This document shows, piece by piece, positions 26,811 to 32,284 of a stretch of 32,284 bases of DNA. The notes under the pieces were generated by a model, which made no database searches, was not told the origin of the DNA, and saw nothing but the letters and a program-made list of their open reading frames with translations. A program made the position numbers and the translations under genes. The DNA lies in contig DUBW01000077.1 in the NCBI GenBank assembly GCA_012960135.1, positions 1-32,284 on the forward strand. The letters are read 5' to 3'. The DNA comes from Methyloprofundus sp. (GTDB lineage Bacteria; Pseudomonadota; Gammaproteobacteria; Methylococcales; Methylomonadaceae). The first letter of the stretch is position 1; the number at the start of each line of letters is the position of its first letter.

Positions 26811-26891
26811 AGTAAGTTGCTTCACTTTTAATCATATCCGTAGAATAGAAAAGAGAGGTATTTTTTTGAGGAATATGCTATATTCACTATT

Positions 26892-26910
26892 AGTAATGAG
26901 AATGATTATT
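26892..26910 (+). promoter_or_regulatory. Fur-box-like operator of feoABC
   Basis: AGTAATGAGAATGATTATT matches the 19-bp Fur consensus GATAATGATAATCATTATC at 14 positions and lies 36 bases before the feoA ATG. An AGGAG ribosome site follows at 26936-26940. Fe-loaded Fur binding here would repress ferrous iron uptake when iron is plentiful, as known for feo operons. Confidence 0.65.
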
Positions 26911-26946
26911 AATTAGATAAATGTTTACTCTTAATAGGAGAGATAA

Positions 26947-27189
26947 ATGGACATGAGAATATTCGACCTAAAAGATTTAGCCATCGGTGATAAAGGGCGT
27001 GTAACAGGTTTTAGCAAGCAAGGGAAAGCCTATAGGAAACGTTTGTTAGCGATGGGCTTAACCCCTGGAACCGAATTTTCTATTGTACGGTTTGCACCGC
27101 TCGGAGATCCAGTGGAAATTGCTTTACGCGGGTTTTCATTGACTTTACGCAAAAATGAAGCGGATATTTTAAGTATAGAGAAGATTTAA
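26947..27189 (+). CDS. feoA: Ferrous iron transport protein A
   Basis: Small cytoplasmic SH3-like protein that assists FeoB. The 80-residue product has the family pattern with KRLLAMGLTPGTEF in the middle and VEIALRGFSLTLRKNEA toward the end. AGGAG lies 6 bases before the ATG; a second in-frame ATG two codons later is also possible. The stop TAA shares its last base with the ATG of feoB. Confidence 0.95.
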   Translation: MDMRIFDLKDLAIGDKGRVTGFSKQGKAYRKRLLAMGLTPGTEFSIVRFAPLGDPVEIALRGFSLTLRKNEADILSIEKI

Positions 27190-29501
27190 TGCAGATTGAT
27201 TTTACAGTTGCTGTTGTCGGTAACCCTAACTGCGGCAAGACAACACTTTTTAATGCCCTGACGGGCGCACGCCAGCACGTTGGCAACTGGCCGGGTGTGA
27301 CAGTTGAAAAGAAAACGGGTGACTATGCATACCAGGATAAGCTGGTTGAAATCGTTGATTTACCAGGAACTTATTCCTTAGAGGCAGATAGCGAAATTTC
27401 GCTGGATGAACGTATTGCCAGAGATTATGTTGCTTCTAGAGAAGCTGATTTAATCATTAATATTCTGGATGCTTCCAATATAGAACGTAATTTGTATTTG
27501 ACTTCACAGTTAATAGAAATGCGTGTGCCGATGATTGTTGTCCTGAATATGATGGATGTCGTTGCACAACGGGGTCTGGAAATTGATATACAGCAATTGT
27601 CGCAACAGCTAGCTTGTCCGGTTATCCCGGTTTCTGCTTCTATACGACAGGGCATTAAGCTGCTAAAAAATAGTATTAATCTTGCGGCAGTAGAACAACC
27701 CATACCTCATTTAGATATTGAATATCATCCACAAATTGAACAGGCGATCAGTACTTTATCTAAAGACTTGCAAGCAATAGCGGCTACCCATCATTGCGAT
27801 ACGCGCTGGTTATCCGTGCGTTTATTAGAAAGAGATACCCTGGCACAGAAGATTGCTGGTACGGACTATGTTCACCATGCAGCCGTTCTGGAGCAGACGA
27901 TTGAAGAGACTACGGATGATGAAGTGGATATCTTAGCGGCTGATGCGCGCTATGGTTTTGTTAATAAAATCAGCCAGAGTTGCGTTAATAAAATACATGA
28001 AATCAGTCGTAGTATGACTAATAAGATTGATCAATGGGTGTTGAATCGTTATTTAGGTATTCCCATTTTTCTATTAATGATGTATTTGATGTTTATGATC
28101 ACTATTAATATTGGCAGTGCCTTTATTGATTTTTTTGATCAAGTCGCCGGAGCCGTCTTTGTTGATGGCTTTGCAGTGCTGCTAAACGCACTGGCTATAC
28201 CGGAATGGTTAGTGGTCTTATTAGCGGATGGCGCGGGAGGAGGAGTACAGGTTGTCGCTACTTTTATTCCTATTATCGGCTTTTTGTTTCTGGTCTTGTC
28301 TTTACTGGAAGATTCAGGCTATATGGCGCGTGCGGCATTTGTTGTAGACCGTTTTATGCGCATGGTCGGTTTGCCAGGCAAATCTTTTGTCCCGATGATC
28401 GTGGGCTTTGGTTGTAATGTGCCTGCGATTATGGCGACTCGTACTCTGGAAAGCCAGCGCGATAGAATATTGACCAATATTATGAACCCGTTTATGTCTT
28501 GCGGAGCGCGATTGCCTGTTTATGCTTTATTTGCAGCAGCCTTCTTTCCCGTTGGTGGGCAGAATCTGGTGTTTGCTTTATATGTTTTTGGCATAATGGT
28601 GGCGGTTTTTACCGGATTGATTATGCGCCATACCTTGTTTAAAGGTGAATCCATGCCGTTTATTATGGAGTTACCGAATTATCATTTACCAACCGTGCAA
28701 AGTATCGCTATACGCACCTGGGATCGGTTAAAAACCTTCCTGGTTAATGCCGGTAAGGTGATCGTCCCGATGGTGCTGGTGCTTAATTTTTTAAACTCTC
28801 TGGGAACCGATGGCTCTTTTGGTAAAGAGAATTCGCAACAATCGGTACTCAGTGAAATAGGACGCACCCTAGTCCCTGCATTCCAGCCTATGGGGATTCG
28901 TGAAGATAACTGGCCAGCGACAGTTGGTATTTTTACAGGAATATTGGCTAAAGAAGCCGTAGTCGGCACCTTAGATGCTTTATATACGCAACTTGCCTTG
29001 GATGGTGTTGAGCAACAAGAAACTAAATTTAATTTACAGCAAAGCTTAATCGATGCAACGCTGACTATTCCTGAAAACCTAATGGCAGTGGCGGATAATC
29101 TGCTCGACCCCTTAGGGCTTAATATTGGTGATGTAAGCGATATGCAGTCTGCTGCTGCCGAGCAGGAAGTCAGTCATGGGACATTTGGAGAGATGCAAGC
29201 GCGTTTTGATGGTCAGGCGGGGGCATTTGCCTATCTGTTATTTATCTTATTGTATGCGCCCTGTGTTGCGGCAACAGCCGCAATTCAGCGAGAAACAGGT
29301 ACCAAGTGGGCGATATTTGTGGTTTCCTGGACTACCGGGATAGCCTATATGACAGCCACTGTTTTCTATCAACTGGCAACCTATACTCAGCATCGGGAAA
29401 GCTCACTGCTCTGGGTTACCAGTTTAATCATGATGTTTTGTAGTGTTATTTTTGCTTTCTGGTTGGCTGGCAAAGCAGAGTTAAGAAGAGACGTCGCATG
29501 A
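27189..29501 (+). CDS. feoB: Ferrous iron transporter FeoB
   Basis: Inner-membrane Fe(II) importer with a cytosolic GTPase domain. The 770-residue protein shows G1 GNPNCGKTT at 11-19, the G2 Thr in GVTVEK near 38, G3 DLPG at 57-60, G4 NMMD at 120-123 and G5 SAS at 149-151. A helical guanine-dissociation-inhibitor region follows. The membrane part starts near residue 287. The Gate-type blocks PMIVGFGCNVPAIMATRTLE and FMSCGARLPVYALF are present. An insertion near 590-680 contains acidic and Gln-rich sequence. It overlaps feoA by 1 base and feoC by 4. Confidence 0.97.
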   Translation: MQIDFTVAVVGNPNCGKTTLFNALTGARQHVGNWPGVTVEKKTGDYAYQDKLVEIVDLPGTYSLEADSEISLDERIARDYVASREADLIINILDASNIERNLYLTSQLIEMRVPMIVVLNMMDVVAQRGLEIDIQQLSQQLACPVIPVSASIRQGIKLLKNSINLAAVEQPIPHLDIEYHPQIEQAISTLSKDLQAIAATHHCDTRWLSVRLLERDTLAQKIAGTDYVHHAAVLEQTIEETTDDEVDILAADARYGFVNKISQSCVNKIHEISRSMTNKIDQWVLNRYLGIPIFLLMMYLMFMITINIGSAFIDFFDQVAGAVFVDGFAVLLNALAIPEWLVVLLADGAGGGVQVVATFIPIIGFLFLVLSLLEDSGYMARAAFVVDRFMRMVGLPGKSFVPMIVGFGCNVPAIMATRTLESQRDRILTNIMNPFMSCGARLPVYALFAAAFFPVGGQNLVFALYVFGIMVAVFTGLIMRHTLFKGESMPFIMELPNYHLPTVQSIAIRTWDRLKTFLVNAGKVIVPMVLVLNFLNSLGTDGSFGKENSQQSVLSEIGRTLVPAFQPMGIREDNWPATVGIFTGILAKEAVVGTLDALYTQLALDGVEQQETKFNLQQSLIDATLTIPENLMAVADNLLDPLGLNIGDVSDMQSAAAEQEVSHGTFGEMQARFDGQAGAFAYLLFILLYAPCVAATAAIQRETGTKWAIFVVSWTTGIAYMTATVFYQLATYTQHRESSLLWVTSLIMMFCSVIFAFWLAGKAELRRDVA

Positions 29502-29725
29502 TTTTATCCGAGTTACGCGATTATCTAAAACAGCAGCACCGTCTTTCTTTGCTGGAAATGGCTAATCATTTTGATATTGAGGCCGATGCATTACGTGGTA
29601 TGCTACGTAAATGGGTTAGTAAAGGCAAGGTCAAGCAACTTGATCTCGGGGCTTCCTGCGGTACGGGTTGTTGTAAATGTGACCCTGCTATGACTGAGCT
29701 TTATGAATGGGTGGATAAAGTTTAG
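29498..29725 (+). CDS. feoC: FeoC-like winged-helix protein with cysteine cluster
   Basis: 75 residues. The N-terminus ILSELRDYLKQQHRLSLLEM is a winged-helix start typical of FeoC, and the wing carries a cysteine cluster CGTGCCKCDP (four Cys), the likely [Fe-S] site. In enterobacteria FeoC binds the FeoB cytosolic domain and protects it from proteolysis. The ATG overlaps the feoB stop (ATGA), so it is translationally coupled and is the last gene before the terminator at 29765. Confidence 0.88.
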   Translation: MILSELRDYLKQQHRLSLLEMANHFDIEADALRGMLRKWVSKGKVKQLDLGASCGTGCCKCDPAMTELYEWVDKV

Positions 29726-29764
29726 AAGCGCTGAATTTCGATGATCAATTAATTAAGTAGAAGT

Positions 29765-29786
29765 AAAAAAGCTGCTGCTTTTTTTT
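29765..29786 (+). terminator. Rho-independent terminator of feoABC
   Basis: AAAAAAGC pairs with GCTTTTTT around a TGCT loop and runs into an eight-T tract, 39 bases after the feoC stop. The A-tract on the other side means it could also act on the minus strand. Confidence 0.75.
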
Positions 29787-29894
29787 AATGTCAGTAGTAG
29801 CTAAAGCTATTACACTCCTTTTTTTCAATGTTGCTGAACTAAAACAAAAAACTGGGCTAAGCTAACACTATTATCTAAATAATAGAGGATTTTA

Positions 29895-31480
29895 ATGGCA
29901 GAGCAGCAATCCAGTATTTTAATCGGAATTCTCACTGAAGTGAGAGGCGATGGCATGAAAGCGCGTGTTGTTGATAAATACGCAACAGAAACTCCCTTAC
30001 TGACCATTGGTAACGAGTAAATGTATCGGCTCCTATGTCGTTATTCGTCAGGCTAATATAGCGGTTTTGGCAATGGTGTTCAAAGTGCACGAAGAAGATC
30101 GTTTTGAACAGGGCAAGCATCTTTCTGATCGGTTCTTTTCTTTCATTCCAGTTGGTGAATTAAAGCCAGATGAAACCTTTATTCGTGGGGTTCGCCATTA
30201 CCCAACCCCCAGTGCTAAAATTTATGCCGTGGGTCTTACTGAAATCAATGCTATTTTTTCTCAATTTAGAAGTTATGAGTTCTTTATAGGCCAGTTTTCT
30301 GCACATAAAGATTATCATTTAAGTCTGGATCCTCGTGCGCTGTTTAGCCGGACAAACAGGTTTTGGTAAGTCGTGGACTGTGACCAGCCTAATCCAGCGC
30401 ACTATTAAAACCATGCCGAAGAGTCATTTGATTTTGCTGGATTTACATGGTGAATATTGCTGGGAAGATGAGGCTGGCAATATTCAATCTGCCTTTCCAG
30501 ATAAATCCGTCAACTATGTCGAGGTAACTAAGCTGGAAATGCCTTACTGGATGATGACTTATGCTGAGTTAATCGATTTATTTATTGACCGTGCGGCGTC
30601 TATTCAGATGGTGTTTATGCGCGAGGTATTACAGTAATTAAAGCGTGAATCTGCCAGAGAACTCGGTCTAGGTGTCGTGTCAGTTGATACACCGGTTTAT
30701 TTTTCCTTAGCTGAGATGTACCGGCAATTTAAAAATGCTAATGAAGAACGCAAAGACTTTGGTAAGGTAACCGGCGCATTATTTGGTCAGTTTGATGGAT
30801 TTTTAGTGCGTATGCAAAGCCGTTTCAATGATGTGCGATATGACTTTTTATTGAAGCCTAAAAAACGTAATAAATCAGAAACAATGGCGGACTTATTACG
30901 TGAATTTATCGGTATAGGTAAGCGAAAATCTAATGTAACGGTAATTGATTTAAGTGCGATTCCCACCGATGTAAGACCTGCAGTTTTTGCTCAAGTAGGA
31001 AGGCTGGTATTTGAATTTAATTACTGGAATCCAAGACGACGTGAATTTCCTATCATTTTAATCTGTGAAGAAGCACAAGCCTAGATCCCAAAAGAAAAGA
31101 ATAGCCAATATGAAGGTACCAAGCGCCAGATGGAGCGTATTGCCAAAGAAGGGCGGAAATACGGAGTTTTGATAGGAGTTGTCAGTCAAAGACCTACGGA
31201 GCTCTCAGAAACCATGTTGGCACAGTGTAGTTCGTTTATTTGTTTACGTACGACAAACCAGGATGACTAGGACTATATCAGAGGTCTGGTACCTGAGGCA
31301 GAAGGCAATTTGGTGGATATATTGGCTTCATTAGGTCGAGGTGAAGCATTAATTTTAGGTGAAACGGCACCGTTACCTACACGGGTACAAATATATAAGC
31401 CCGACCCTGAGCCTAAGAGTAATGATGTTGATTATTTTACTAGTTGGCGCGAAGGGGGTGATGATATTGATATCGATTAA
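29895..31480 (+). pseudogene. HerA-type (DUF87) hexameric ATPase, decayed
   Basis: HerA-like P-loop ATPases translocate on DNA; archaeal forms work with NurA in end resection and bacterial forms occur with SIR2 or DUF4297 nucleases in phage defence. The start is clear: MAEQQSSILIGILTEV with GAGG before the ATG. The frame breaks at a stop at 30018-30020, resumes at IGSYVVIRQANIAVLAMV, shifts again near 30340-30350 losing a few codons before Walker A GQTGFGKSW. It then continues through LILLDLHGEY. In-frame stops follow after MREVLQ (30636-30638), CEEAQA (31082-31084) and NQDD (31268-31270). The Walker B-like IILICEEAQ and the C-terminal KYGVLIGVVSQRPTELSETM survive. The reading frame would be about 530 codons. 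No nuclease partner is adjacent. Confidence 0.85.
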
Positions 31481-31542
31481 ATAGTACACTTGTGGCGTAC
31501 TCAGACACATAAATAGGAATTTCATAACTGGCAATAAACTGA

Positions 31543-31565
31543 TGTAGAGCGAAGCGTTAGCCCGC
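31543..31565. repeat. Possible diverged copy of a TGTAGAGCG repeat
   Basis: TGTAGAGCGAAGCGTTAGCC begins with the same TGTAGAGCG head as the elements at 2757 and 26751 but has a GAAGCGTTAGC core instead of GACTTTAGTC. It lies in the 157-base gap between the HerA remnant and the last gene. Relationship uncertain. Confidence 0.3.
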
Positions 31566-31637
31566 CTTTATCGATCAGTGGACATTGACAGGGAAGAACA
31601 GTTTATTAGGTTATTTTACGGAGCAAAAGTTTAAAAT

Positions 31638-32141
31638 ATGGATCAGCCAAATCACAGTGATAAATCAACTTCTGATGCGAATGACATAAGTCATGGTATT
31701 CAAGCCGTTCATTCCGATAAAAACATGTTAATACATGTCGCTATAAAATTTATTTTATTGTTTATCATTATCTTCAGTTTTGATTTTCTGATAGAGTTAA
31801 TGTTGATGGCATTGGATCTTTTTTTTGAAATGATTCATTTACTGATTGAGATTATCGAGGAATTGCTAGAATCAGTTTTAGAAGAGACTTTGCCGACTAG
31901 TAAACATCAAAATGAAGTAATTATTGTTAATTTCGCAATGATCGTTGTTTTGTTTGGCCTGTACAAACTATTTCATGGCGTAAGATTTGTTTATCTTCTC
32001 AAGAGGTATATTAAGGCTGATTGGCTTAGATATACAAAGCGTAAATCGCTAGACTGGAAGGTGCTCTCTTTAGTTAGTAAAATTAAATTGGTTACGGCTT
32101 ATTGCGTAGGATTTAGCCTCATATTTTATCTAGTCTTTTAA
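31638..32141 (+). CDS. Membrane protein, unknown
   Basis: 167 residues, not recognised. A polar N-terminus of about 45 residues is followed by a hydrophobic segment (IKFILLFIIIFSFDFLIELM, about 47-66), an acidic amphipathic stretch rich in Glu and Leu (IEIIEELLESVLEETL), a second hydrophobic segment (VNFAMIVVLFGLYKLF), a basic loop with KRYIKADWLRYTKRK, and a third hydrophobic segment at the C-terminus. ACGGAG lies 13 bases before the ATG. It follows the HerA remnant on the same strand. There is no sign of a functional link. Confidence 0.6.
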   Translation: MDQPNHSDKSTSDANDISHGIQAVHSDKNMLIHVAIKFILLFIIIFSFDFLIELMLMALDLFFEMIHLLIEIIEELLESVLEETLPTSKHQNEVIIVNFAMIVVLFGLYKLFHGVRFVYLLKRYIKADWLRYTKRKSLDWKVLSLVSKIKLVTAYCVGFSLIFYLVF

Positions 32142-32284
32142 CATACGCTGCCAGCTATGGAGAGCGAACGCGAGGGCTGGTAGTCTCCAGAAGGCGTAGG
32201 GCCGTTGTTTTGTCGGAATCGGAGCGTTAGCGTAGGTGGAGACAAAATAAAAGGCATTCCGAAACGCCGTCCAGTCATTTGAGG
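32142..32284. repeat. Nested inverted repeats in the window tail
   Basis: No gene is visible. GTCTCC (32183-32188) pairs with GGAGAC (32238-32243), TTTTGTC (32208-32214) with GACAAAA (32241-32247) and TCGGAAT (32213-32219) with ATTCCGA (32256-32262). GCGTAGG occurs twice, and the GAGCG..CGTTAGCG motif recalls the repeat at 31543. It looks like a dispersed repeat cut by the window end. Confidence 0.4.

Noticed and set aside
29895-32141. Active HerA-based defence system with the membrane protein as partner
   Set aside because: HerA is broken in at least five places and the 167-residue protein resembles no known nuclease or effector.

Overview
The window reads as a chromosomal segment of a moderately AT-rich gammaproteobacterium. 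The family set points there: CysM, RuvB, large 1600-residue NAD-glutamate dehydrogenase, MoeA, Aat/Bpt, FeoABC, CbpA/CbpM and a Tat-exported SoxY with SoxZ and SoxA. Sulfur-compound oxidation plus traces of glycogen metabolism (GH57 remnant next to malQ, ppsA) suggest a sulfur-oxidising or methanotroph-related lineage. That placement is inference; there is no rRNA or other marker here. I saw no tRNA, rRNA, CRISPR, phage or intact insertion sequence.

Layout. 1-1250: wrecked GH57 glycosidase gene. 1254-4875: malQ, a small inverted-repeat element, cysM and ruvB, all on +. 4918-10320: minus-strand block of a frameshifted GNAT acetyltransferase, an internally deleted PuuE-type deacetylase, an SpmA-SpmB fusion, a small membrane protein, a CDF metal exporter, cbpM and cbpA. 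10638-11069: small exported protein (-). 11442-13841: ppsA (+). 13899-16777: translationally coupled soxY-soxZ-soxA-moeA (-). 17002-23710: NAD-GDH followed at once by a B12-type radical SAM protein (+). 24093-26610: PhyH dioxygenase (-), then the N-degron pair aat-bpt (-). 26947-29725: feoA-feoB-feoC (+) behind a Fur-box-like site and in front of a clear terminator. 29895-31480: HerA-type ATPase pseudogene (+). 31638-32141: unknown membrane protein.

How the genes fit together. soxYZA makes the periplasmic carrier complex and one half of the SoxAX cytochrome for thiosulfate oxidation. moeA is tied to it by a stop/start overlap and may serve a molybdoenzyme such as a sulfite or sulfane dehydrogenase encoded elsewhere. 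malQ and ppsA serve glucan turnover and gluconeogenesis. feoABC imports ferrous iron. aat and bpt attach leucine or phenylalanine to protein N-termini for ClpS/ClpAP degradation.

The most striking feature is decay. Four genes are broken in different ways (GH57, GNAT, PuuE-like, HerA) beside intact neighbours, and short inverted-repeat elements recur at 2757-2928 and 26751-26810. This looks like a genome under relaxed selection. I found no convincing new multi-gene system. The best leads are the sox-moeA coupling, the GDH/radical SAM pair with its CX4CX2C cluster motif, and the repeat element abutting cysM.
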